Positions 22,300 through 33,700 of a DNA stretch of 64,000 nucleotides are shown here, piece by piece. A program made the position numbers and the translations under genes. A model generated the notes under the pieces. It was not told where the DNA came from, made no database searches, and saw only the letters and a program-made list of their open reading frames with translations. Every line of letters starts with the position of its first letter. Position 1 is the stretch's first letter. The stretch comes from Penium margaritaceum (Eukaryota > Streptophyta > Zygnematophyceae > Desmidiales > Peniaceae): positions 578,260-642,259 of the forward strand of contig SZWC01000041.1 in NCBI GenBank assembly GCA_023375785.1. Reading direction: 5' to 3'.

Positions 22300-22599
22300 A
22301 TAGCGGGGACTGGCACTTAGCGATCAAGGGCCAAGGGTTAGCTCTGCCATTGGAGCTACGACCCTTGGGTCCTAACCAGGATAAGCTCTGCCCTTGGTGG
22401 CACGACCCTGGGTTCGCTAGTTTGCGTTCTTCTCTGTTTGCATGTGATCAACAACTAAGGGGTAAGCAACAGATCTGCATCTTCTAAATAGGTAATAGAC
22501 AACAGCCTACGTCAGCCTACATCAGCCTATATCAGCCTCAAGGAAGCACAGAAGCAGAGAAGTAGTATGACGACTCCCACGATGCTCACTCTTGAGTAG

Positions 22600-23860
22600 G
22601 TCAATAGTGGGATGTCAAAGTTCACAGGGACATGTTTTCCGTCGTGAAAATGGAAATTTGACATTATCATGAGGATGCTACTTGAAGATGTTCCTTGGAG
22701 AAGAGGTTGAAACTGCAAAAATGGATGATGGATATGAAGCGTGGAGTGTCAAAAACGACATGGTGCTTGCGATTCATGTGACATAAGTGCATGAGTCACA
22801 GCATGTCCACCTCCAAGGTATCACACATGTATCAAAGGCTTATGAGAAGCTTGCACGTGTACACTAATCAATGGCTTTTCCAAATTGCCTCTTCATCCTT
22901 GTAAAGCTGATTGTCATGAGGGTGAGCGAGGGAGAGTCGATTCCGGACTTCCTATTGCAGTTTGAAGGACTGCTGCTGTAAGTGACCCAAATGAACTTGG
23001 AAATAAATACAAACATGCAGGCCATGATCATCCTCATGGTGCAACTTGAAAGCTGGGACCTCTGATCACCGTCTTTGGCGGTTGGAAGGAGGAGGATTTG
23101 ACGTATGAGGCACTGTCCGAGTACGTGCGCAACGAGACCATGCGTCGCAGCGGTAGTGAGGCTAATATTTCAGCCTAAACCACATTGTATGGTGGTCTCG
23201 GCAACAACTCCTCTTCTGGTCAGAGTAGCAGCGGAAGCAGTGGTGGTGGAGGAAAAGGCAAAGGTGGCGGTGGAAAGGGTTGAAAGCGTCCTGTGAAGTG
23301 GCATAACTGTGGCAAGCATGCGCATTGGGCACGGGGGTGCAAGACTCCCAAGAAGGAAGACGGAGATCATGATGGTAGATATGACGGCAAAGGAAAGGGT
23401 AAGAAGGCGTTGACAAATATGAGGGCTAAGAGCGTGCCGGCAACCAACGGAGCGGCACTGTTCAAGTGTGGAGCCTACGGGCTCGACTGTGGCACGAACC
23501 ACCACTCTTCAAGGAAGAAGGATGGGTTCATCTCCACTGGGGACACTGAACGTCACTTCAAGTGTGCCAACGGCAGCCTTCTCCATGGGCAAGGCGAGGG
23601 GATAAGTTGATCAGCATCAACGTGAACGGTGTTGAAAAAGACTTGAAGCTAGAGAACGTTGTCTACATGCCGTCTTTTACGTTGAACCTCATGTTGGTGT
23701 CCAAAATCATGGACCACGTCATGACGGTCATCTCCACGGAGGAGGAGGCCGTGATTATAAAGAAAAGTGACATCAAAATCTCCTATCCCAAGGAGAGTCT
23801 TGTCGCACAGGTCCAAAGAGTTGATGGGCTCTATGTACTGCAGACCAAGCCCCTTTAGAG
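22600..23860 (+). pseudogene. Gag and protease region of copia G
   Basis: Decayed gag capsid region to about 23160, then a Gly/Ser/Lys-rich linker, one zinc knuckle (WHNCGKHAHWARGCKTPKKEDGDHDG), and the protease with GLDCGTNHHSSRKKDGF. Then comes DKLISINVNGVEKDLKLENVVYMPSFTLNLMLV. Same lineage as H. Confidence 0.88.
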
Positions 23861-23919
23861 TATAAATGAGGGCTATGCAGCGGTTGAAGAGCACAAGTCT
23901 CCAAAGCCTAAGGTAACAC

Positions 23920-24960
23920 TACAGGTTGTCACCATGGGAGCCAACTCCACCAACGACACATATGCTGAGCTATGGCTGTGGCGGTTTGGCCACGTGGCTC
24001 ACAGCACACTGCAAGCTATGCAGTAGCACGAAGTGGTTCGTGGGATGGAGGGATGCAAGGCCAAGGACGAGGGGAAGTGCAAGAAGCTGTGTGAGCCATG
24101 CTTCCAAGGCAAGGCAAAGAGGAAGCCGTTTGAGCGTAATGGGCACCGTGCGGTAACAATCGTGGACGTGATTCACTATGATGAGTGCGGATCATTCCAC
24201 ACTCACTTGAACGGAGGTAGCAAGTATTGTTTGGCCGTCATCAATGACCACAGTCGCAATATGTGGATCTTCTTCCCCAAGACAAAGAGAGAGGTCAAGG
24301 AGAAGCTGCAAGAGTTTGTCTGATGGTAGAGCGGTATACAAGCAAGAAGGTCAAGGCACTACACACGGACAACGGTGGTGTGGACAAGGTGTGCAAAAGT
24401 TAGTTGAGCCAACAGGGCATCAACCACCAGACCACCACGCCTTACACCCCCCAGAGTAATGGCATTGACGAGCGGATGAAACAAACTATCCAAAACATGG
24501 CGTGAAGCATGCTCTTTGACGCCATACTCCCACCTCGCTTCTGGGCTGAAGCTGTAAGAACTGCTTGCTACCTTGTGAATCTCACTTTGGAGAAGGCGTG
24601 GTAAGAAGCAGCAAGAGAAGCAGCTTAGGACGCCACGGGAGGCTTGGTTAGGGAAGAATGCAGATGCCTCACACTTGAGGATCTTTGGGTGTACGGCCAG
24701 GACAAAGGTCTTAGGAGGAGAAGGAAGTAGCAAGCTGGATGCACGCGCTCGCAAGTGTGTAACGGTCGGATACGACACTGCACATAAGGCGTATAGGCTG
24801 TGGGACCAAGCGGCGAGAAAGCTCATCAGGAGCCAAGATGTCAAGCTCGAAGAAAGGACCCTCGACAAGGGAGAGTCGCTGGATCTTGTCCATGCTCCCA
24901 TATCAGGAGAGTGGGTTGTGTTACTTGAGTCAGGTGATCAGGCACTTCAACTCTAGCAGA
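23920..24960 (+). pseudogene. GAG-pre-integrase and integrase region of copia G
   Basis: Begins with AELWLWRFGHVAHSTLQ and the C-x2-C pair, then GGSKYCLAVINDHSRNMWIFF, LHTDNGG-type and ERMKQT-type motifs. It ends with LRIFGCTARTKV and KLDARARKCVTVGYDTAHKAYRLWDQAARKLIRSQ. Full order of a copia integrase, broken. Confidence 0.87.
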
Positions 24961-26250
24961 TGGTACCAATGAAGGATGGTACTACAGGGAGAGTGGCTGT
25001 ACAGGCTGATACAACAACGGACTCTGACACTAAGTCTGAGTCGTCCGAGGCCTTTAAGTCAAAGTTCAAGGCTGGTGGCTCTTCCTCAAACAACTGATCA
25101 CTAGCAACACAAGAGCAATAGAAGCAACTAAGCCTTGAAGTACCACCACCAAAACTTCAGCGTAGTACACGCTAGAAGAAACCTCCACCCAATCATGATG
25201 CTGAGAGAACGGAACGGACCGGACTCAGCTGGTCATGCTTTGACAGGGAGAGCCTGTGATAGTAAGCGAGGCTATGAACATGCCAGACGCGGCCAAGTGG
25301 AAGGAGGTAGTGGATAGTGAACTCACATCCATTGAAGAGAACGGAACATGGGTCCTGGTGGACAGGTCCCCGAACACGCATGTGGTGGGGTCAAAGTGGG
25401 TGCTCCGGAAAACGTTCAAGCAGGATGGTTCTATGGACAAGTACAAGGAAACAGCTATGGCGAAGGGGTTTTCCTAGTGTGCAGGCTCAGAGTACGACAA
25501 GACCTTCGCGCCTGTCATCAGCTTTGCCTCCATCAGATCCATGGTGGACATCGCTGCTGCAAAAGATCTAGAGGTCCACCAGATGGACGTCAAGACAAAT
25601 TTTCTCTACGAGAAGCTAGACAAAGAAGTACTCATGGAAATACCCGAGGGAGTGAAAGCTCCAGAGGGCGAGGTTTGAAAATGGTCAAAGCACTCTTCTG
25701 GCTAAAACAGGCCCCAAGGATGTCGTACAAGGAGATGGACAGCTTCAAGGTGGGGCTCACCTTCACGTACTACCGGTATGACCCTAGTGTCTATGTGCGG
25801 GAGGATGAACAAGGCTTGATGCTGGTTGCACTGTACGTGGATGATCTGATCATCTACTCGTCGTCATTCAAGCCGTTGAACAAGCTGAAAAACGATCTCA
25901 GCAACAGGCTCAAGATGAAGAACATGGGTCCTCCCGAGTTCTACCTCGGTATAGCCGTCCACTACAATCAAGTAGCAGGCACCATCGAGCTGAACCAGAC
26001 AAAGAACATCGTGGAGTTCCTCAAGCGCTACAACATGGAGGACTGCAAGCCCATCAGCACACCCATGACAATAGACATCAAGCTCTCCTCCTCCATGAGC
26101 TCCAGCAAGGAAGCGGAACCGCGTGAGATGGAGAACATTCCTTACCAGTATGCTGTTGGCAGCCTCCTATAGGCCATGGTAGGAACATACCCAGACATTT
26201 GCCATGTTGTGGGACAAGTGAACAGGTTTGTGACCAATCCAGGACCACGG

Positions 26251-26904
26251 TGTTGAAATAGTATGCACCTTGTCCACTACCTAGCTGGCTAGCTACACAT
26301 ACGGACAAGGCATGCAGTGCTCTATGGAGTACGTCCCCTTGGTCTGTTCTAAGATGGGCCACGAATGCACTGCACATAATGGGAATGTCCCCTGCGGCTC
26401 ACCATAGGAACCATACCTTTTTGGCATGGTTGAATAGGCACCGGAGTCTCAAACGAGAGATCGCGGGTTCAAACCCCGCGACGACCACAATTTTCTTTGT
26501 GGCCAAAACTTGGACAGGAAGCTTCTATGAAGCTTACTAAAAGCCTGGCTTGAGGATGACACTTGGTGGTCTAAGGATGCGCCAAGTAGGATTGTAGGTT
26601 GAGGTTGGCTCTAGTGGAGCCACTACAAGAAGAAGCTTTAGCAAAGCTCTGCAAGTATAAAAGCATGTACCTTGCATGCATCCATTAACAGTTATTGCCT
26701 TTGAGACTCCTCACAGAGTGTCCAACCAAATGTAGACCCTAAAGACTAACATGCGGACTTTGTGAGGTTGCAAACCAAACAAACCTAAAGTGTGGATCCC
26801 TCGTTGGAGGGTGATATGTTATATTGGTTGCAATACCAAGAGCGGTTGACAGTCTTCCATGTCAGGACCCGTTTTCTAGACCATTGCTATCCGGCACATT
26901 GACA
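26251..26904 (+). mobile_element. Solo LTR M of the H family
   Basis: 654 bp, starting TGTTGAAATAGTATGCACC and ending GCACATTGACA, colinear with the LTRs of H. It interrupts the pol of G; flanking pentamers CACGG (26246-26250) and CATAG (26905-26909) are consistent with a 5-bp duplication. With no internal region it is the normal product of LTR-LTR recombination. A TATA box TATAAAA lies at 26656-26662. Confidence 0.92.
26427..26479 (+). promoter_or_regulatory. tRNA-like block with Pol III A and B boxes in solo LTR M
   Basis: TGGTTGAATAGG (26427-26438) fits the A-box consensus TRGYNNARNNGG. GGTTCAAACCC (26466-26476) fits the B-box GGTTCRANNCC. The B box is part of a perfect T-arm: stem GCGGG/CCCGC with loop TTCAAAC (26463-26479). 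The acceptor stem is weak, so this is tRNA-like, not a functional tRNA gene. The same block is in both LTRs of H. Confidence 0.7.
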
Positions 26905-27547
26905 CATAGCACTGGCAAGTAGTCAAGCGCATCATGCGCTATCTACAGAAGACACATCACATGGGACTCCAGTTTTGAGGCCAAGAGGGATCTGACTCGC
27001 TACCGCTGGTATGCTACCAAGATGCCGACTGGGAAGGAAGAATCAATGACAGAAAGTCCACCTCGGGCTTTGTGTGCCTCTTGAACTGTGGTACCGTCTC
27101 TTGGGCAAGCAGAAAGCAAGACTGTGTCTCCCTCTCTACTGCTGAGGCAGAGTACATCGCTCTATCAGAAGCATGCAAGGAGACATTGTGGCTGCGCAGT
27201 TTGCTTACTAAGATGAAAGTGCCACAAATGGAAGCAATAGAGGTCGCATCGACAACAAGACTGCCATGAAAATGGCACAGGATGATGTCATCTCCCGGCA
27301 GACCAAGCACATCGACATCAAGTACCACTACTTACACAACGTGGTCGCAAAGGAGATCATGGACCCGGAATACGTGGAGACCAAAAAGATGCTCTTATAG
27401 TGTATGACAAAGGCGCTTGACAGCGAATTGCACTTTGCAGGTACTCGAGGCATCAGTATGGTCAACGCATCCGACAAAGAGTGGGGCCAAGACTTCTAGA
27501 GAGAGGAGATATCTCACAACTTATGGACAGAGGTGCAAGGGAGAGTT

Positions 27548-28324
27548 TGTTGACCTGATATGTTCCTTTTCTATGGCTGACATTTAGAAAGGCACAGGAC
27601 GGACTAGGCATGCACTGCTCCCTTGGAGTAAGTCCCCTAAGTCTGGTCGAGATGGACAAGGCATGCACTACTCCTTTTGGAGCAAGTCCCATTGGTCTAA
27701 ACTGGATAGTATAGCTAGAAAAAACTACCTAGGACAACTCCTTGTGGCTTAGACCTTCCAGAGTTAGTGACTAGAGCGAGAGGTCGCTGGGTCAAATCCC
27801 AGGCTAGTGACTAGTTTTCTTTGTCACCAAAAGGGGGGATAGGAAGGATCTAAGAGACATATTAGAACATTCCAAGATCCTTCCTGGTGGTTGGTGCCAC
27901 TTGGCGGTCATAGGGAGTCCCATGTAGGCAGGGGGGGGGGGTGATGCAACACAGATTGCCCCCAAAGTGGCTCATCTAAGGAGGCACTGTGCGCCTAGGC
28001 TAGAGGCTGGCTCTATGACTACAAGAACCTGTTAGTTGCATGTCATTGAGTAAAGTTCTAACCTTTGAGACTCCTCACAGAGTTGTCCACCAGAGGCAGA
28101 CACTAAAGAAGCATCGGGTTGTCTAAGGCGCATGAGCTAGCTCCTCACACAAAAGTGACCAGGTACTAAGAACATAGAGCAAGGACGTGATTCCTATGAA
28201 CTGCTCAGCGTGGAACCTTGGCTCTGAGGGTGATATCACCTCTTGGTTGTAATACCGAGAGCGGTCGGCGGGAACCATTGTGTCGGAACCCGTTTTCTAG
28301 ACCGTTGCCTTAGCCAGGTTGAGA
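27548..28324 (+). repeat. 3' LTR of copia G
   Basis: 777 bp, starting TGTTGACCTGATATGTTCC just after the purine tract and colinear with the 5' LTR. It contains the doubled GGCATGCACTGCTCC unit (about 27597-27700) and a poly-G run at 27930-27940. Right of it the gag of E resumes. Confidence 0.9.
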
Positions 28325-28792
28325 GTTAGCTCCTCCTCCTTTCAACCACCCAAGACGGTGATGAGATGATATCGGCTTTCACGTAGTTCCACAAGGAAGA
28401 TCATGGCTTACATGGTGGTATCAATTTCCCAGTTTATCTAATTGACTTGGTGTAACAATCTCTATTTGCATATTGCACAAGTCCGGAACTGACTCTCCCT
28501 TTATGTCTTCCTTTTGGTCACAAGGGAAAGAAGTCACTGGGCTGGAATTTGACCCAGTGACCTCTCGTTCCACAAACTAACTTTGGAACAAAGAAGCCAA
28601 AAGGAGTTTTTCTATGTAGGATTTGCTGGCTATACTTTCCTGTTTACACCAAGATGACTTGCTCCAAAGGAGTCATGCATGCCTTGTTTATCTGGACCAG
28701 ACTTAGATGACTTATTTCAAGGGAGCAGTACATGCCTATATCCTGTGCCTGTTTAAATATCAACAATGGACAAGTAGCATATCAGATCGACA
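28325..28792 (-). pseudogene. Gag piece and partial LTR of copia E
   Basis: 28325-28504 matches, on the minus strand, the gag capsid segment found in D, F and H (the region encoding ILLMALPESWG-type sequence). 28505-28792 matches the first part of a TGTTGAC-group LTR, ending at the microsatellite. This marks the outer 5' edge of E. Confidence 0.72.
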
Positions 28793-29048
28793 ATCATATC
28801 ATATCATACCATTCCCTATCACACCAGACCATACTCTATGGAATCATACTGTATCATACCATACAATACCATATCATACCATACCATTATACATCATCTC
28901 ATTATAGACCATACCATATCACATCATATCTTACCATATTTTACCGTACCATACAATATTCTATCACACCATAGCGTACCATACATTATCCTACCATACC
29001 TTATAATACCATATCAATCCATATCATACTATATAACACCATACCGTA
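28793..29048. repeat. ACCAT pentanucleotide microsatellite, left part
   Basis: Imperfect array of ACCAT/ATCAT units on the plus strand. It ends with CCGTA, the target duplication of gypsy element L, and continues at 47862 on the other side of L. Confidence 0.95.
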
Positions 29049-30305
29049 TGTTAACGATGTTTCGTTCATCTACCAGAGAATGAGAGAAGGGGAGTTGGGA
29101 CCCAGGTTCAAGGAGGAGAAAGGGGAGGGGAAGGTCGACGAATCATCCAACGAGTGATCAAGCGAGGAAACGAAAATTGCGAGGAGGGCAGTTCGATTCC
29201 GGGGAGCGACGGGGCGCGAGGAAAGATATTGCGGCGGACAACGTGAGCCGACCAGACATGTCAAGAGGGAAAGGAAGGCGGCCCGAGGCTGGCTTCATGG
29301 GAGCGGAGTCGCATCTGAACCTCGAGGAGAGGAGCGGTGCTTGAGACGCCTTATCCAAAGGCATTTTGATGTGCGAGCCGCGAAACGGGGCTGGACAGTA
29401 GGAAGGGATCTCGGAAAGGCGGTGCGGGAGGGGGATAAGAGGAGAAGGAACAACAAAGAGGCGCTTGCTGTTGATGATAACAAGCTGCTGACGAGAGGAA
29501 CCCGCGGAATCATGCTGGAACCTACGAATGTACACCAACTTCCGAAGCCTCTGCCCCCGACTTGCGAGACGGCTCACGTCACGCGTAATCCGCGTTGCAG
29601 GCCCCTTGCCCGACCCGGGTGTGATAAGCGGGCCCTGCGGGCGTCAGCCAAGCCGAGGGATTGATGCCCCTCGGCCAAATCAGACCGTCAAGCCGGACTT
29701 ACGTCCCGTCTCACGACAAGCTAGAGCAGAGAAGCTAGATCAGGTCATAGGTATAGGGGAGTGTGTGTGTGTGGGTGCACATCACCCTCGGATGGGAAGG
29801 CTGCTCCCTGAGGAGCACATCACAGAGCCATCATGGCCTGGCGCTGAGTTCCCGCCGGAGCACCAGCCACCCAGCGCCAGGCGCGGTCCTCGAGACTCTC
29901 CAGTGACCTTCTACGCCATCTGCAGCTGTTGTAATGTTCCACACCAACTTGGAGCTCGGACCGTCCTGGGAGTGATGCAGTGGGCGCACCATCCCGTAGG
30001 CGGAGCCTTGGAGTAGTTCGGGCAGCCCTGGTTGCAAAGGCTTCCCCGTGACAACGAACCCTGCCGCGTGGAGAGCTGGCAGGACGTCGCGTGTGATGTC
30101 GGACGGCGTGCTGCGGAGGTGGCTGAAAAGCGGGCCGAGGCGTATCAAGCATACCGACGCTACCAGCAAGAACTTGCCCGACTACGAGGGCAGGACTCGA
30201 CGAGTGGTCTTTCCCGTGCAGTTCGACGTGTTGGTGGGCCACTAGAGCTACGGCGGGCCGCCCGACAGGCAAAAAACGAATGAGCTGTGCACCGCACGGT
30301 GTTCC
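29049..30305 (+). repeat. Left LTR of gypsy L
   Basis: 1257 bp, colinear with 46077-47333 of the right LTR at about 91% identity by eye. Both copies share an open stretch (MRRLIQRHFDVRAAKRGWTV / MKRLIQRHFDVREAERGWTI) and a short GT run near 29763/46788. I do not take the open stretch as a gene, since it is not kept open in both copies. Confidence 0.9.
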
Positions 30306-30659
30306 TTCGGTACATCCTTCGGTATAGGCACTGCATGCACTGCATCAACCTGTCATCTCCCATCCTCGGGTGGTCCCCTCTAGCCCAACCACCCACCCTC
30401 GTCGACCGGCCTCGGATAGCGGTGTCTCTCCACCTCGGACAGAGAGGAACTTGGAGGCACTGGGACAACGGCCAAGAGAACCTCGACGGGAAGAACCGTC
30501 TGCTATGACTTCGCATCCTCTAAATCCCATGCCACAGCCCCAACATCTGCAGCACGTGAGCAGGGCACCCTTTGGTGTGGCTACATGATGCCGTAGAGAA
30601 GTCACAGAACCACGAGGGGTCAACACTTCATCCACAGTTGGACCTACCAAACAAGTACG

Positions 30660-31690
30660 AGCCATCGTGGACACACACACCCCCACGGGGGCTCCGTCGA
30701 CTAAACACTCCATACCACCTGTGCAGTCAAGATGGCAGTCATCCCATCATCAAACAGGCAAAACGTCGACTACGCTAGCGGCAGGAAGACTCCAGCAGCA
30801 ACCCCACATGGCAAATGGGGTGGCCGGACCTGGGCAAGGACCAGTGGCTCATGGAAGCAAACAGTATGCCATATGGGTACAAACAAGAACAACAAGACAG
30901 CACATGGGAAGTTCTGGTCTGGGAGGAACCGATGTAGGACGGGCTCGATCGAGGGGAACAGCGGTCGTTTCGTCAGCTGGTACTAGGGCTGTTGGCCTGG
31001 CGCAGGCACACCGATCCCACTTGGGGGCCCCGCCGCGGGCACAGGTGCAGATGGTAGCTCCGCAGGAACTGACTCCAAACCCCGCGACAAAGGCTTCTTA
31101 CACCCTCCCAAATCTCGACGTCTTCAAGGGTGAACCAGAGGAGGACCCGACTATGTGGCTGTCCATGTTTGGTATTTGTCTCGATTATGGACTGTTGTCT
31201 CTTGGCAGAATATAAGGAACGTCATTTTGCCGACTTAAAAGACCTGGTGAACAGGATGACCAAGCGCTTCGACCTCATGAGCCCGGAGGAGGCGGAGCTC
31301 CAGATACGTACAATTTGCGTGAAGGCTGGGGAAAATAAGCTCCACAACGACAAGTTTACCAAGATTTCCGTACGATGTGTCGACATCCCCTTGCGCATGA
31401 TCAAAGAGTATTACCAGGATTTCCTTGTCCCAGCGATAGCCAACACTTTGGATCTCCGCCACTTTAGCACGCTGGATGCCTGAAAAGAGGAAGCGGAGCA
31501 TCAACAAAGGGAGATCAAGCGACGAGTGGCCTGAGAGCAATCCGCCCCAAAGGAGCATGTTGCACCCACTATTCGCATGCCAACAGGTGCCTCGGTGCCC
31601 AACCCGATGAATCCCCATAACTATCCACCGGAGAGTTGCTATGGATGCGGATAATTCACAAATCGACGCCGAGAGTGCCCTAATCCCACC
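30660..31690 (+). pseudogene. Gag region of gypsy L
   Basis: An N-terminal Gln/Ala-rich segment (about 30667-31080) is followed by YTLPNLDVFKGEPEEDPTMWLSMF, which resembles the start of Ty3/gypsy capsid domains. DLVNRMTKRFDLMSPEEAELQIRT and KEYYQDFLVPAIANTLDLRHF come next (31200-31480). A Cys-rich SCYGCG segment around 31630 is a plausible zinc knuckle remnant. Assignment rests on position and weak motif similarity. Broken. Confidence 0.65.
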
Positions 31691-31978
31691 CCGATGCCCG
31701 GTGTGTCAGTCAGAGGAGGACAATACCAGGGACACGGATCGGTTGGAGCTGGCGCGACCCGGCAAGCAGTTGGCCCCAACATCACCGCCCGCCCCTCTGG
31801 CCCGGCAAACAATGGGCCGGCGCAGTGGAAGGCATACGCGTAGCAGAGGGAGATGGGAGAAGTGCCAGCCGCTACGCAGCTGTCTACTTCAGATACGCCA
31901 GCACGAAACATGAAACTCAGACTTCCTCGCTCGGAGGAACAGACCACATAGACCCGCCCGACACCTGCAGAGTGGGAG

Positions 31979-33052
31979 TTGGTCACTGTAGCTCAAGGAC
32001 AAGGCGTGGAAGGATGGTCGATTGCGGAGATGTACAAACGCATGCAACAGTATCAAGAGCAACAGGAACAGGCCGAAGTAGATCTTCAAGAATGTGTCAA
32101 AGCGCGTTCGACGCGTTTACCAAGTCAGGTCATGGCGATTTTCTCGCAGCCTCCACCCAAACCGCGCGTGCCCCCTCCAAGGGGCCCCACACCACCGCGT
32201 CGCCAGAAGGTATCCTTTGCACCTACGGCACGCGGCGAGCCCACAACGGGTGTCATGACTTCATTCCACCGCCCCTTCCAGGAGGCATCCTTGGGGGAAT
32301 ACTTACAACAAAACCCCACTTGTCTCCCAGACTTTGCAGCAGTTATGCAAGAATACGCGGAGAAGCTTCAGCCAGCCGGCATTCGCCTTACCTGCACTCA
32401 GACCCCACACGAACGACTCATCAGGCTAGCCATTCGAGCCAAACTTGACACCTGGGGGTGGCGGCCCATGCCCCTGGCACCACCACGAACTCAAGCTCCC
32501 CACCATGAAGTAACCAGCTGCTTTGTGTGGATATGGGGCAAGAAGTTCTTGGCAAACATTGACCTTGGTGCTACCCACACCACAGTAACGCTTCAGGTTC
32601 TGCAAGCGGTCGGCTGGAACCACAAAATCCAACCTGCAACCAAGGTGTTCACGAATGCATCCGGCGGCATGGATGTAGGACATGACATCGTAAATGACCT
32701 TCCCCTACAAGTGGGTCTCATCCATGAAGCTGTACGAATGCAAGTCACGGTGGCCCGCACCTATGATGTCCCGCTTGGAACAGATTATCTCGTTCCTCGA
32801 CAAGCTGCCTTGTTTTATGCGGAAGGAGTCATGCAGTTGACCTCATCGGGTTATACCACCTGTGCAGCCTTGATCGTGGGACCACAGACATCAATGCCCA
32901 CAAAGTTTGGCACCCCTTCTCATTGGAGGAAGCCTGTGCTGAAAATCATGCTGCCAGGAACTCTATCATGCCATTTCCGAAGCATGATGTCACGCCCGTT
33001 ATGTCATTATCAGCCAAGGAGAAACAAACGCTGGACCCCGTACGTACGCTAG
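31979..33052 (+). pseudogene. Protease region of gypsy L (first copy)
   Basis: After a Gln-rich helix (MYKRMQQYQEQQEQAEVDLQ) and a Pro-rich linker (about residues 60-80 of the open stretch) comes a retropepsin-like domain: CFVWIWGKKFLANIDLGATH, LQVLQAVGW, then the flap and an RTYDVPLGTDYL segment like the conserved ILGxDxL of gypsy proteases. It lies directly before the RT region, the normal gypsy position. Confidence 0.78.
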
Positions 33053-33700
33053 AGCAGCCGTGCTTTGAACGAGCACAAGCTGCTCCGCCAGATGATCAAC
33101 CACAACTTCCGATGGGGCCAACACCCAAACCGTCGGCGAAGTCCCCAACGTGGTTGTTCCTTCCCATGACCAGCGGACACTCCAGTGACCCCGGCAGGGT
33201 ACCCACCACCTTTGCCCATCCTGAGCCCGTTCAGCTCTCGAAGGGCTCTCCTATGCAGGTGAACACGCGACCAACGATTCCAGATGATCCAGCTAAAGAG
33301 GTGGAACGCAAAGGCAAAATACTGGTATGTGACAACGACATTGCCTTCTGTGAGGATACCGAATCGGATGATTCAGACGAGGAACCAATGAGTGACGTCG
33401 GCTGGCTGCGCCTCGACAATGAGTCTCCCCCACGTCCGTCAAGGGCTCTCACCATCATACCAAGTGGCTCCCGCAATTTCAACCTGCAAGTCTATGACTA
33501 TTGGGATCCAGACCCTGATCTCGGAGCCGGTCTGGTAGGGGACGAAGAGCCACCACCACCAACAGTCCCACCTTCCCAACGATGGAACCACATGCTTCAG
33601 GAGCGTTTGACTGAACAACAAAAACAGGAAGTCAAGCAGCTCCTCGCATACCACGAAGAAGTGTTTGCAGGCAAGTCGGCCGAGATCAGACCAGTTGACA
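32923..33700 (+). pseudogene. Acidic linker between protease and RT of gypsy L
   Basis: The long open stretch that contains RT begins here. It first encodes a Pro/Asp/Glu-rich linker without a recognised domain (DNDIAFCEDTESDDSDEEPMS), then LTEQQKQEVKQLLAYHEEVFAGKSAEIRPV, the usual lead-in to a gypsy RT. It overlaps the end of the protease stretch in another frame, as is common in gypsy elements that use frameshifting. Confidence 0.7.

Larger units (their letters stand above)
25250..27520 (+). pseudogene. RT and RNase H region of copia G, split by solo LTR M
   Basis: 25256-26170 holds VDRSPNTHVVGSKWVLRKTFKQDGSMDKY, LKQAPRMSYKEMDSF, LYVDDLIIYSSSFKPL, FYLGIAVHYNQVAGTIELNQTKNIVE and NIPYQYAVGSLL. 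After the solo LTR the domain resumes with HHMGLQF and RNase H motifs (SAxRKQDCVSLSTAEAEYIALSEACKETLWLRSL; TKHIDIKYHY). A purine tract AGAGGTGCAAGGGAGAG precedes the 3' LTR. Confidence 0.9.
21396..28324 (+). mobile_element. Copia element G, nested in E
   Basis: Plus-strand copia with 5' LTR 21396-22166 (771 bp), primer site, leader, gag, protease, integrase, RT, RNase H, purine tract and 3' LTR 27548-28324 (777 bp). It interrupts the gag of E; flanking pentamers GTCAG (21391-21395) and GTTAG (28325-28329) look like an aged target duplication. LTR divergence by eye is near 15%, so it is old but younger than E. A solo LTR (M) sits in its RT/RNase H. Broken, about a dozen breaks. Confidence 0.9.
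13194..28792 (-). mobile_element. Copia element E, host of two nested elements
   Basis: Three minus-strand pieces of one copia lie around two insertions: pol (13194-14684), protease/gag (20863-21395) and gag plus partial LTR (28325-28792). F sits between the first two and G between the last two. In each case the coding sequence on one side continues on the other, and short near-matching 5-bp duplications flank F and G. E is the oldest layer and is badly broken. Confidence 0.82.

Noticed and set aside
26427-26479. A genuine tRNA gene
   Set aside because: A and B boxes and the T-arm are good, but the acceptor stem pairs over only about four bases and the anticodon arm is irregular, so it is tRNA-like only.
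28707-29083. Open stretches within the ACCAT array (Ile/Tyr/His-rich)
   Set aside because: A pentamer array without stops in one frame gives such strings automatically.
29341-29664. Open stretch inside the gypsy LTRs (IQRHFDVR..) as a possible accessory gene
   Set aside because: It is present in both LTRs but is not kept open over the same length, and it shows no domain.
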